This document shows positions 1-5,369 of a DNA stretch of 9,538 nt, piece by piece. The DNA lies in the NCBI GenBank assembly GCA_046048295.1, contig JBJOGJ010000152.1, positions 1 through 9,538 on the forward strand, given 5' to 3'. Position 1 is the first letter of the stretch, and each line of letters starts with the position of its first letter. The DNA comes from CBDCWA01 sp046048295 (lineage in GTDB: Bacteria; Pseudomonadota; Alphaproteobacteria; Rhizobiales; Hyphomicrobiaceae). A program made the translations under genes and the position numbers. The notes below the pieces were generated by a model. That model saw nothing but the letters and a program-made list of their open reading frames with translations. It was not told the origin of the DNA and did not search any database.

Positions 1-358
1 CATACGTCACGACAACATCGACATGCGCCATCTTGAGCGAATGTAGACCGTGGGTCAGGAGTTTCTGGCTGATGCCCCTCCCTTGATGTTCTGTCGCCAC
101 CGCCAGGGGGCTGAGGATGAAAACCACCCGGTCGTCCTGATCATAGAGCAAACGAGAGAAGATGACGCTTCCGACGATCTCCCCAGCGTCTTGGGCGATG
201 AAGACAACCCGATCTTCTTCGCGCGTGCCGTCCAGCATGTGGCGCACGAGATCACCGATCAGCATGCCTTCTTCGGAGCCCTCGGAAGCGGTGAAGACGG
301 TGGTGAAGAGATCTATAATCTGTCGCTCACGACCTCTAGTGTATGCTGAAAATTCCAT
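1..358 (-). CDS. GNAT-family N-acetyltransferase, YhbS-like (5' part; cut by window edge)
   Basis: Reading the minus strand from the ATG at 358 gives 119 uninterrupted codons that leave the window at position 1, so the C-terminus is missing. The fold is GNAT, which transfers an acetyl group from acetyl-CoA to an amine; the acceptor is unknown. Residues 52-70 (VVFIAQDAGEIVGSVIFSR) match the beta2-beta3 hairpin. Residues 79-102 match beta4 and alpha3, with LSPLAV followed by the acetyl-CoA pyrophosphate loop HQGRGIS at 91-97; its last Gly/Ala position is Ser. The N-terminal EGSEEGMLIGDLVR resembles YhbS-type proteins. The ATG at 358 follows AGAAGAA on the minus strand, a modest Shine-Dalgarno sequence. 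An in-frame ATG at 406 would add 16 residues but lacks a ribosome site. The gene is divergent from the binding-protein genes, so a functional link is not implied. The family is confident; the substrate is not. Confidence 0.88.
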   Translation of the reverse strand, partial: MEFSAYTRGRERQIIDLFTTVFTASEGSEEGMLIGDLVRHMLDGTREEDRVVFIAQDAGEIVGSVIFSRLLYDQDDRVVFILSPLAVATEHQGRGISQKLLTHGLHSLKMAHVDVVVTY

Positions 359-447
359 TTCTTCTAACTGATGGCTACCGAATTGTTGTCTTGACTGGGA
401 CGGCATAGGCGATTGCGAGAGCCTGCGCACGTTGCCAGGAGCGATTC

Positions 448-465
448 TTGAGGTGCGCTCCTCAA
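448..465. repeat. Inverted repeat TTGAGG-N6-CCTCAA
   Basis: Six-base arms TTGAGG (448-453) and CCTCAA (460-465) flank TGCGCT, itself built around a GCGC palindrome. There is no following T-run, so it is not a typical terminator. It lies about 90 nt upstream of the acetyltransferase start and may be an operator for either divergent gene. This is inference from symmetry only. Confidence 0.35.
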
Positions 466-490
466 TGGGAATTGTCGATACGGGAAGCGA

Positions 491-499
491 TTGAGTCAA
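491..499. repeat. Short palindrome TTGA-G-TCAA
   Basis: A perfect 9-base palindrome that shares its TTGA/TCAA ends with the inverted repeat at 448-465, in the same divergent intergenic region. A similar but shorter TTGTTCAA lies at 571-578. It could be an operator half-site set, but a 9-base palindrome can arise by chance. Confidence 0.25.
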
Positions 500-819
500 C
501 ATGCAATACCCGATTGCCGCGCCGAACTGAGTCGCAGTGCGAGAGGCATGAAGGAGAGCATTATTGCGAATTGTTCAAATAACTTACGGTTTCAGGGTGG
601 TATGCGCCGATGAAGCGCGGCACGACCGGACGGATGCAGCCCCCAGGACCAATTGCCGTGTGAGCCTGCAAGTGCAAATATGCGGAACCCGCGCGGACAC
701 GTGTCGTAGAAATGGCTGGTCGCGCTCGATCGGGATCGACGTAAAGGTTGGTCTGAAACGTCGTCGAAACTGAAAATTTTGCCGGGATGGGGCGCCGCTG
801 TTCGGCGGGCATTCCATCA

Positions 820-829
820 AATGATCATT
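820..829. repeat. 10-bp palindrome AATGATCATT upstream of first binding protein
   Basis: A perfect 10-base palindrome centred on GATC, ending 32 nt before the ATG at 862. Its position fits an operator or a site close to the transcription start of the binding-protein/oxygenase unit. No known regulator site is recognised. Confidence 0.25.
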
Positions 830-849
830 GCACCAGTTTTTGGAAGCTT

Positions 850-853
850 AGGA
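850..853 (+). promoter_or_regulatory. Ribosome binding site that sets the start at 862
   Basis: AGGA lies 8 nt before the ATG at 862. This, plus a clean signal peptide beginning there, favours 862 over the longer in-frame ATG at 787, whose extra 25 residues are polar and would bury the signal peptide. Confidence 0.7.
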
Positions 854-861
854 AACCGCCA

Positions 862-1914
862 ATGCCACCGTTCAAGCCAATCGCAATATGCTCCGGGTTT
901 GCTGCTGTATTTCTGCTCGGCCAGCCAGCGGCTGCCGATGATGTCGGCGAATTCTACAAGGGCAAGGTGGTCAGTTTCCGCGTCGGATTCGGTGCAGGCG
1001 GCGGCTACGATGTAACAGCGCGCCTCGTCTCGAAATATCTTGGTGCGCATATTCCCGGCAATCCTTCCATTACGGTAGAGAACATGCCTGGCGCCGGCAG
1101 CATGCGTCTCGCCAACTACCTCTACAACGTCGCTCCCAAGGATGGCACCGTGTTCGGGACATTCTCGTCGGCCTCGATCCTCGAACCCATCGTTGGCAAT
1201 CCAGGCGCCAAGTTCGAGCCCGCCAAGTTCACTTGGCTGGGATCCATGCACACCGACCTGAACTCCTGCGGGATCTGGAATGGCGCGGGGGTCGGAATCA
1301 AGAGCTTCGATGATCTGGTGAAGACCGGTAAGACGATAACGTTCGGATCTTCTGGCCCGCAGTCGACATCAAGCCTATGGCCGCTCTTTATGAAGAATGT
1401 GTTCAATGCACCCATCAAGGTGATTGGTGGCTACAAAGGCATAAAGGCGATTACACTCGCCATGTCGCGCGGCGAGGTTGATGCCGTCTGCGGTCTCTTC
1501 GAGTCATCGCTACGAGGTGCCTACGCTGACGAACATCGGTCGGGAAGTCTGAAAATATTCCTGCAGGTTGGACTTGAACGTAAGGCGCCGCTGTTCGGCG
1601 ATGCTGCCCAGATCCTCGATACGGTAAAGGGGAAGGGTGAGGAAATGGAGCGGATTGTTCGTTTCGTGTTCGGACCAACGGAGATAACGCGTCCAGTCGC
1701 AGCTCCGCCAGGAGTTCCGGGCGCTCGTGCAAGCGCTTTGCGGAAGGCGCTGATGGAGACCATGAAGGATCCTGGTACCGTGGCGGATGGCAAGAAGATT
1801 GGAGTCGACTGGGAGCCCATGCCCGGCGACGTCGTCGAGAAGAAGATCGTTGAAATCGCCGCCACACCAAAGAACGTCGTCGAGAAAGCTCAGAAACTCA
1901 CGAAGACGCAGTAG
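862..1914 (+). CDS. Orphan TctC/Bug-family periplasmic solute-binding protein (first paralog)
   Basis: The 350-residue product is a secreted binding protein of the tripartite tricarboxylate transporter (TctC, or Bug) family, which usually captures small carboxylates in the periplasm. Residues 1-25 form a Sec signal peptide: Lys5, a hydrophobic core, then QPAAA with likely cleavage before DD. The mature start is EFYKGK, followed by VGFGAGGGYD (41-50), HIPGNP (63-68), NMPGAGS (74-80) and YNVAPKDGT (88-96), the N-lobe pocket motifs of this subgroup. GSSG (162-165) and ITLAMSRGEVDAVCG (197-211) mark the second lobe. Cys136 and Cys210 remain after export and could form a disulfide. Length is close to the family norm of about 320-350. 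The gene sits 38 nt ahead of the oxygenase and is probably co-transcribed with it. No TctA or TctB is present, so it either borrows a distant membrane unit or acts in sensing. The family is firm; the ligand is unknown. Confidence 0.92.
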   Translation: MPPFKPIAICSGFAAVFLLGQPAAADDVGEFYKGKVVSFRVGFGAGGGYDVTARLVSKYLGAHIPGNPSITVENMPGAGSMRLANYLYNVAPKDGTVFGTFSSASILEPIVGNPGAKFEPAKFTWLGSMHTDLNSCGIWNGAGVGIKSFDDLVKTGKTITFGSSGPQSTSSLWPLFMKNVFNAPIKVIGGYKGIKAITLAMSRGEVDAVCGLFESSLRGAYADEHRSGSLKIFLQVGLERKAPLFGDAAQILDTVKGKGEEMERIVRFVFGPTEITRPVAAPPGVPGARASALRKALMETMKDPGTVADGKKIGVDWEPMPGDVVEKKIVEIAATPKNVVEKAQKLTKTQ

Positions 1915-1925
1915 GTGTACGGCAG

Positions 1926-1945
1926 GCAATAGAGCATTGCAGGAG
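1926..1945 (+). promoter_or_regulatory. Small hairpin abutting the oxygenase Shine-Dalgarno
   Basis: GCAAT (1926-1930) and ATTGC (1936-1940) can pair around AGAGC, and the stem is followed directly by AGGAG (1941-1945), 7 nt before the ATG at 1953. The Shine-Dalgarno sequence is strong and fixes the oxygenase start. The hairpin may influence initiation or mRNA stability, but a 5-bp stem is weak. Confidence 0.5.
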
Positions 1946-1952
1946 TAAAGCC

Positions 1953-2981
1953 ATGGACAGGGTGGACGATTCGAAATCCGAGATCCAAGCCGCTGGTTCG
2001 CAAGACGAACTCTATTTAATGGATCATCCGGACTCGACGGAAGAGATACCGGTGCTTGATATTTCTCCGGTCATCGAAGGCCATCAGGGTGGTCTGGAGG
2101 CCGTCGCCAGACAGCTGCGTCAAATAACGGAAACCGTCGGTTTCTTCTACCTTAAAGGCCATGGAATATCTGACGATCTGGTCCGCCGCGTCTTCGAACA
2201 GTCCCGTCGGTTCCACGGGCTTTCCGGTGAGGAAAAGGCGAAGGTCGCTCACCGCTACGTAGACAGCTTCCAGAGCGGCTACGTTGCTCCCGGGACGCCA
2301 CGCTCGAAGAATGCCAAAGTCGATATAATCGAGAATGCAAAACCAAATCTGCAGGCGAAGTTTCTGGTTACCCGCGAGTTGCCCGAAAATCATCCAGACT
2401 ACAAGCCGATGAATATCTGGCCGGACGATCTGCCGGGATTCCGCGAGACGGTATCCGAGTATCATGCCGCGATCGAGAAGCTGGGACGGACGTTTCTGCC
2501 TGTGTGGTCCACTTCTCTGGATATGCCAGCAGACTACTTCGACAGATTTTTCGAGCGTCCGCACCTGACGCTGTCATTGCTGCATTACCCTCCGCAATTG
2601 GAGGTTGGGAACCGCCAGTACGGCATCGCTCCCCATACCGATAACAGCTTCATGACATTCCTGGCTCAATCGGAAGTGCCCGGGCTGGCGGTGAGGATGC
2701 CGTCGGGGCGGTGGCGCATAGTCGAAAGCATCCCAGGGACCTTTCTTGTCAACACTGGAAACGTCATCACGAGATGGACCAACGACCTTTACTTGTCGAC
2801 AAAGCACAGCGTCGTAAACACTTCCGGCAAGGATCGCTATTCCATTCCCGTATTCTTCGGTCCGAGCGGCGATGCGTTAATCGAGTGCATCCCGACATGC
2901 CAGAACGCCGAGCGACCGGCGCGCCATGCTCCAATGACCTACAGGCAGCTCCGGGAGTGGTATTATGGATTGCGCACCTAG
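1953..2981 (+). CDS. Fe(II)/2-oxoglutarate-dependent oxygenase, isopenicillin N synthase-like
   Basis: This 342-residue cytoplasmic enzyme should couple oxidation of a small substrate to oxidative decarboxylation of 2-oxoglutarate, using non-haem iron. The N-terminal DIOX_N-type region runs from about residue 32 (IPVLDISPV) and includes GFFYLKGHGI (63-72) and the polar helix RRFHGLSGEEKAKV (85-98). The C-terminal double-stranded beta-helix carries the iron facial triad: His228 and Asp230 in APHTDNSF, and His285 in STKHSVVN. Arg295 and Ser297 (RYSIPVFF) fit the 2-oxoglutarate carboxylate-binding RxS motif. NTGNVITRWTNDLYLST is the usual stretch before the distal histidine. The start is fixed by AGGAG 7 nt upstream, leaving a 30-residue acidic N-terminal extension. 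There is no signal peptide. The gene lies between two paralogous TctC-like binding-protein genes, which suggests that an imported or sensed organic acid is the substrate; that is inference. It is unlikely to be a true isopenicillin N synthase, as no ACV synthetase is nearby. Confidence 0.92.
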   Translation: MDRVDDSKSEIQAAGSQDELYLMDHPDSTEEIPVLDISPVIEGHQGGLEAVARQLRQITETVGFFYLKGHGISDDLVRRVFEQSRRFHGLSGEEKAKVAHRYVDSFQSGYVAPGTPRSKNAKVDIIENAKPNLQAKFLVTRELPENHPDYKPMNIWPDDLPGFRETVSEYHAAIEKLGRTFLPVWSTSLDMPADYFDRFFERPHLTLSLLHYPPQLEVGNRQYGIAPHTDNSFMTFLAQSEVPGLAVRMPSGRWRIVESIPGTFLVNTGNVITRWTNDLYLSTKHSVVNTSGKDRYSIPVFFGPSGDALIECIPTCQNAERPARHAPMTYRQLREWYYGLRT

Positions 2982-3046
2982 CCGCGCGCCGACCTAATAC
3001 TCCTGACGCATTGCTCCCGCGCGTGGGGCGCTAGACCAAGCATCAC

Positions 3047-3061
3047 GTGCAACAACTGCAC
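3047..3061. repeat. Inverted repeat GTGCA-N5-TGCAC
   Basis: Perfect 5-base arms (3047-3051 and 3057-3061) around ACAAC. The size and spacing suit a dimeric repressor or activator. It is the first of three consecutive inverted repeats upstream of the second binding protein. Confidence 0.4.
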
Positions 3062-3065
3062 TAGA

Positions 3066-3091
3066 ATAATGAAGTTTCCGGAGTTCATTAT
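3066..3091. repeat. Inverted repeat ATAATGAA-N10-TTCATTAT
   Basis: Perfect 8-base arms (3066-3073 and 3084-3091) around GTTTCCGGAG. The AT-rich arms contrast with the surroundings. It could be an operator or a weak RNA hairpin. It begins 4 nt after the first repeat and ends 2 nt before the third. Confidence 0.5.
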
Positions 3092-3093
3092 AC

Positions 3094-3142
3094 TTCTGAC
3101 ATTGTTCCGAAAGCGCGCAGCACCTGGAAGTGAATGTCAGAA
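3094..3142 (+). repeat. Long stem-loop, 10 + 4 bp, in the leader of the second binding protein
   Basis: TTCTGACATT (3094-3103) pairs perfectly with AATGTCAGAA (3133-3142). After an asymmetric internal loop (G3104 against 3130-3132), TTCC (3105-3108) pairs with GGAA (3126-3129), leaving a 17-nt apical loop. No T-run follows, so it is not a canonical terminator. A downstream GGAACA (3145-3150) could compete for TGTTCC (3103-3108). It is a candidate regulatory leader RNA or a large operator. Confidence 0.55.
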
Positions 3143-3171
3143 TTGGAACACCAATGATCTGGAGCCACGTG

Positions 3172-3177
3172 AAAGGA
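3172..3177 (+). promoter_or_regulatory. Ribosome binding site that sets the start at 3186
   Basis: AAAGGA lies 8 nt before the ATG at 3186, where the signal peptide begins. The in-frame ATG at 3069 has no comparable site and would translate the inverted-repeat region as a 39-residue prefix, so it is not preferred. Confidence 0.7.
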
Positions 3178-3185
3178 TTGTCGCT

Positions 3186-4232
3186 ATGACTATTCGCGCA
3201 TCTTGTAATTGGTGCCTTCTTGCCATTTCGGCTGCAATGGCGATCATGGGCCCGGCAAGCGTGCAAGCCCAGCCGGAACAGTTCTACAAGGGCAAGAACG
3301 TTCAGGTTGTTGTCGGCTTTGGTGCCGGAGGCGGATATGACGCCTACGCGAGAATAGTTACCCGCTTCATGGCGAGACATATTCCGGGTACGCCGACAAT
3401 CGTCGTCCAGAACATGCCTGGTGCGGGAAGTCGCGTGGCAGCAAACTGGCTCTACAATGTAGCGCCACGCGATGGGGCCGTTCTCGGCTCCGTAGTCCAG
3501 AGCACGCCGGTGGATCAGGTCTTCGGGGAGCCCGGCATCAAGTTCGACACCTCAAAGTTCACCTGGATCGGCAATCCGATTGTTGACAATCTCGTGTCGA
3601 TTGTCACGAACCAGTCTGGCATCGAACGCCTCGAGGATGTCGGTCCAAAAGGCGATCTTGTATGCGGCAGTTCCGGCGGCGGACCGACGGTGACGTTTCC
3701 GAATACGATTGGCAAGCTGATCGGAAAGCAGGTCAAGGTCGTCTCGGGTTATCCTGGAGTTAGTGCCATAACACTCGCGATGGAGCGCGGAGAAGTCAAC
3801 TGTAATGGCGGTCAAGCGTGGTCCTCAATGAAGGCCACCATGGATCGGCTTATCAAGGATAAGAAGCTTAATGTTCTCGTGCAGTGGGGTGCCGAGGGCG
3901 ACAACGACATTTCCAGAACCATGGGGAGGAAAATACCACTCATCCTCGACTATGCGAGATCGGATGCCGAGAGGTCTGCGCTGAGGCTTCTTTCGTCGAC
4001 GGGCGCGCTTAGTAGGCCAATTCTTGCACCGCCGGCCATCCCTGCCGATCGGATCGGGGCGTTGCGCGCGGCATTTGATGCGACGATGAAGGACGCTCGC
4101 TTCCTGGAGGAGGCGAAGAAGGCGGGCATGGACATAAAGCCGAAGCCTGGTGCAGAAAGCCAGGCGTTGGTCGAGAAAATCATCACGACTCCTCCCGAGG
4201 AAGTTGAACTTGCGAAGAAGCTTATTCGCTGA
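3186..4232 (+). CDS. Orphan TctC/Bug-family periplasmic solute-binding protein (second paralog)
   Basis: The 348-residue product is a second TctC/Bug-type binding protein. Residues 1-28 form a Sec signal peptide ending VQA, with likely cleavage before QPEQFYKGK; Cys7 and Cys10 lie inside it, without a lipobox. The motifs align with the upstream paralog: VGFGAGGGYD (43-52), HIPGTP (65-70), NMPGAGS (76-82), YNVAPRDG (90-97), GSSGGG (161-166), and SGYPG with ITLAMERGEV (187-204). Binding-lobe residues differ: WSSMKA (212-217) here against FESSLRGA in the first copy, and LVCGSSGGG against ITFGSSGP, so ligand preference has probably diverged. Mature cysteines are Cys160 and Cys206, positions not shared with the first copy. 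The 204-nt structured leader suggests separate control from the upstream pair, although read-through is possible since I see no terminator. No TctA or TctB follows. The family is firm; the ligand is unknown. Confidence 0.92.
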   Translation: MTIRASCNWCLLAISAAMAIMGPASVQAQPEQFYKGKNVQVVVGFGAGGGYDAYARIVTRFMARHIPGTPTIVVQNMPGAGSRVAANWLYNVAPRDGAVLGSVVQSTPVDQVFGEPGIKFDTSKFTWIGNPIVDNLVSIVTNQSGIERLEDVGPKGDLVCGSSGGGPTVTFPNTIGKLIGKQVKVVSGYPGVSAITLAMERGEVNCNGGQAWSSMKATMDRLIKDKKLNVLVQWGAEGDNDISRTMGRKIPLILDYARSDAERSALRLLSSTGALSRPILAPPAIPADRIGALRAAFDATMKDARFLEEAKKAGMDIKPKPGAESQALVEKIITTPPEEVELAKKLIR

Positions 4233-4291
4233 GTTCGAGCCAGTGCCGTACTGCATAGCTTGAACAGTCACGCCACATCGGATTGATCGAG

Positions 4292-4315
4292 CGCAATGCA
4301 ATTCCTCGCATTGTG
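4292..4315 (+). terminator. Possible weak or factor-assisted terminator hairpin after the second binding protein
   Basis: CGCAATGC (4292-4299) and GCATTGTG (4308-4315) pair over 8 positions, with one G-U, around an 8-nt loop, 59 nt after the stop codon at 4232. No T-run follows (AGAGATACT), so intrinsic termination is doubtful. It may simply protect the 3' end of the message. Confidence 0.3.
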
Positions 4316-4405
4316 AGAGATACTGGTACTAATCTCGAATATTTACCGGCAAGTCCAAGTTCTTGTGTGCCGACCAGCTCATGCGCCGGTCGCAATCACC
4401 TATGG

Positions 4406-4425
4406 GTGCTGCCCGATGACAGCAC
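4406..4425 (+). repeat. Inverted repeat GTGCTG-N8-CAGCAC
   Basis: Perfect 6-base arms (4406-4411 and 4420-4425) around CCCGATGA, in the middle of the gap before the ABC operon. Its role is unknown; it could be an operator or RNA hairpin. Confidence 0.35.
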
Positions 4426-4505
4426 TGCCTCACTGATTGTGAATCGCCGTTTAACTTCGGGAAATTGGCGGACGAGAAACCGATGCCGCGATGTCGACTG
4501 TTGGA

Positions 4506-4536
4506 ATTCATGAATGGCACTTTGCATGAAAGCACT
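4506..4536. repeat. Palindrome overlapping a near-perfect direct repeat upstream of the ABC operon
   Basis: ATTCATGAAT (4506-4515) is a perfect 10-base palindrome. CATGAATGGCACT (4509-4521) is repeated after 3 nt as CATGAAAGCACT (4525-4536), differing by one deletion and one substitution. The layout resembles a tandem binding site for a transcription factor, 93-120 nt before the ATPase start. No regulator gene is in the window. Confidence 0.4.
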
Positions 4537-4551
4537 CCGCACCTTCGCTGG

Positions 4552-4573
4552 AGGGCTCCGCTTGTCGGGCCCT
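4552..4573 (+). promoter_or_regulatory. GC-rich hairpin in the ABC operon leader
   Basis: AGGGC plus CCG (4552-4560, with a single bulged T) pairs with CGG plus GCCCT (4566-4573) around the loop CTTGT: eight pairs, seven of them G-C. It lies 32 nt before AGGAG (4606-4610). With no T-run it is a leader structure rather than a terminator. Confidence 0.4.
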
Positions 4574-4605
4574 ATGGCGGTAGGCTTGCGATGCACACCA
4601 CCTGC

Positions 4606-4632
4606 AGGAGATATGGCGGCATGACCCCATGA
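4606..4632 (+). promoter_or_regulatory. Shine-Dalgarno with two overlapping minimal ORFs leading into the ABC start
   Basis: AGGAG (4606-4610) is 18 nt from the ATG at 4629, too far for direct initiation, but 10 nt from an ATG at 4621. That ATG reads ATG ACC CCA TGA, whose stop overlaps the gene's start as ATGA (4629-4632). Before it, ATG GCG GCA TGA (4613-4624) overlaps the 4621 start in the same way. A termination-reinitiation chain is possible. Confidence 0.35.
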
Positions 4633-5366
4633 GCAATGTGGAAGCTTCGGTCGCGCCGGTGCGCGAGGTTGTCATAGACGTAGAGAGCGTTACAAAGACC
4701 TACGGTAGCGGCGCGAATGAAGTACATGCGCTGCGGGGCATCGACATGAGGCTCTACGCTGGCGAGTTGGTGGTCATGCTTGGTCCATCCGGTTCAGGCA
4801 AGTCGACGCTACTGAATATCCTCGGCGGCCTGGATCGAGCGACATCGGGACGGGTACTATTCAAGCGAGAAAATCTTACAGACTTCAGCGATTCTAGGCT
4901 GACTACTTATCGGCGTGAGCATGTCGGTTTCGTTTTCCAGTTCTACAACCTGATCCCGAGTCTCACTGCGCGCGAGAACGTGGAGCTTGTCACCGAGATT
5001 GCTGCCCGTCCGATGCCGGCGGAGGAGGCTCTTGCACTCGTCGGCTTGGGCGAGCGCATGGATCACTTTCCCGCCGAGCTTTCCGGCGGCGAGCAGCAAC
5101 GAGTATCCATAGCCAGGGCCATTGCAAAGCAGCCCGAAATCCTGCTTTGCGACGAGCCGACCGGGGCGCTCGATTCGAAGACGGGCGTGAAGGTCTTGGA
5201 GGCACTCGTTGCAATCAACACGAAGCTGGGAACGACGACGGCCCTGATAACCCACAACGTCGAGATCAGAAGAATCGCTGACCGTACCATTCAGTTCTCC
5301 GACGGGCGCATCAGCGGCGTCGAAGTCAATGAACGCCGCGTCAGTCCGTCGGAGGTCCACTGGTAG
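4629..5366 (+). CDS. ABC transporter ATP-binding protein, MacB/LolD type
   Basis: The 245-residue cytoplasmic ATPase should power the FtsX-type permease encoded 3 nt downstream. All nucleotide-binding motifs are intact: Walker A GPSGSGKST (52-60), Q-loop Gln104 in FVFQFYNLIPSLT, signature LSGGEQQRVSIARA (151-164), Walker B ILLCDEPTGALD (171-182) with catalytic Glu176, and H-loop His209 in LITHN. The FxFQxYNLIPSLTxxENV run is typical of the MacB/LolD/FtsE-like group that partners FtsX permeases. Length is normal for a stand-alone ATPase, with a short N-terminal extension of about 14 residues. The annotated ATG has no close ribosome site, so initiation may depend on the minimal ORFs just upstream; GTG codons at 4638 or 4659 are less likely alternatives. 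Together with the next two genes this makes an exporter or periplasmic mechanotransmission complex; the substrate is unknown. True LolD is unlikely because the partners differ from LolC/E. Confidence 0.95.
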   Translation: MSNVEASVAPVREVVIDVESVTKTYGSGANEVHALRGIDMRLYAGELVVMLGPSGSGKSTLLNILGGLDRATSGRVLFKRENLTDFSDSRLTTYRREHVGFVFQFYNLIPSLTARENVELVTEIAARPMPAEEALALVGLGERMDHFPAELSGGEQQRVSIARAIAKQPEILLCDEPTGALDSKTGVKVLEALVAINTKLGTTTALITHNVEIRRIADRTIQFSDGRISGVEVNERRVSPSEVHW

Positions 5367-5369
5367 GAC

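Larger units (their letters stand above)
359..861. other. Divergent intergenic region, no convincing gene
   Basis: These 503 bases separate the minus-strand acetyltransferase start from the first plus-strand binding-protein start and must hold both promoters. Open frames exist on both strands, for example 561-812 on the minus strand, but none has a recognisable domain together with a good ribosome site. Several short palindromes are listed separately. I see no strong sigma70 pair. TTGACT at 391-396 and TTGGTC near 749 are -35-like but lack good -10 partners. Confidence 0.6.
2982..3185 (+). other. 204-nt leader/intergenic region rich in inverted repeats
   Basis: The first 65 bases hold GC-rich runs but no intrinsic terminator, since no stem is followed by a T-run. 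From 3047 to 3142 three inverted repeats follow one another, listed separately. The last 43 nt lead to AAAGGA (3172-3177), the ribosome site for the ATG at 3186. Confidence 0.6.
4233..4628 (+). other. 396-nt intergenic region upstream of the ABC operon
   Basis: No convincing gene is present; the open frame at 4283-4513 has a low-complexity, cysteine-rich translation unlike a known protein. The stretch must end the binding-protein unit and start the ABC operon. It contains hairpins at 4292-4315, 4406-4425 and 4552-4573, a near-perfect direct repeat at 4509-4536, and two minimal ORFs at 4613-4632. No clear sigma70 promoter or T-tailed terminator was found. Confidence 0.6.

Noticed and set aside
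561..812. Minus-strand open frame of 83 codons in the divergent intergenic region
   Set aside because: Its codon use is not implausible, but I recognise no domain, the start has only a GGA directly touching the ATG, and overlapping frames are open as well. A protein homology search returning aligned full-length homologs would reverse this.
787..861. Upstream in-frame ATG for the first binding protein
   Set aside because: The extra 25 residues are polar, lack a ribosome site and would hide a clean signal peptide that starts at 862.
1953..2981. Assignment as a true isopenicillin N synthase or ethylene-forming enzyme
   Set aside because: The fold motifs are shared by the whole superfamily, the RxS motif indicates 2-oxoglutarate use, and no beta-lactam pathway genes are nearby. 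The specific activity cannot be read from sequence.
2982..3046. GC-rich stretch as an intrinsic terminator for the oxygenase gene
   Set aside because: Possible stems around CCCGCGCGTGGGG are short with tiny loops, and no T-run follows.
3069..3185. Upstream in-frame ATG for the second binding protein
   Set aside because: It would translate the inverted-repeat leader as a 39-residue prefix before a good signal peptide; AAAGGA is correctly spaced only for 3186.
4283..4513. Plus-strand open frame of 76 codons in the gap before the ABC operon
   Set aside because: It has no recognisable domain, a cysteine- and arginine-rich translation typical of non-coding frames, and no ribosome site; the opposite strand is equally open.
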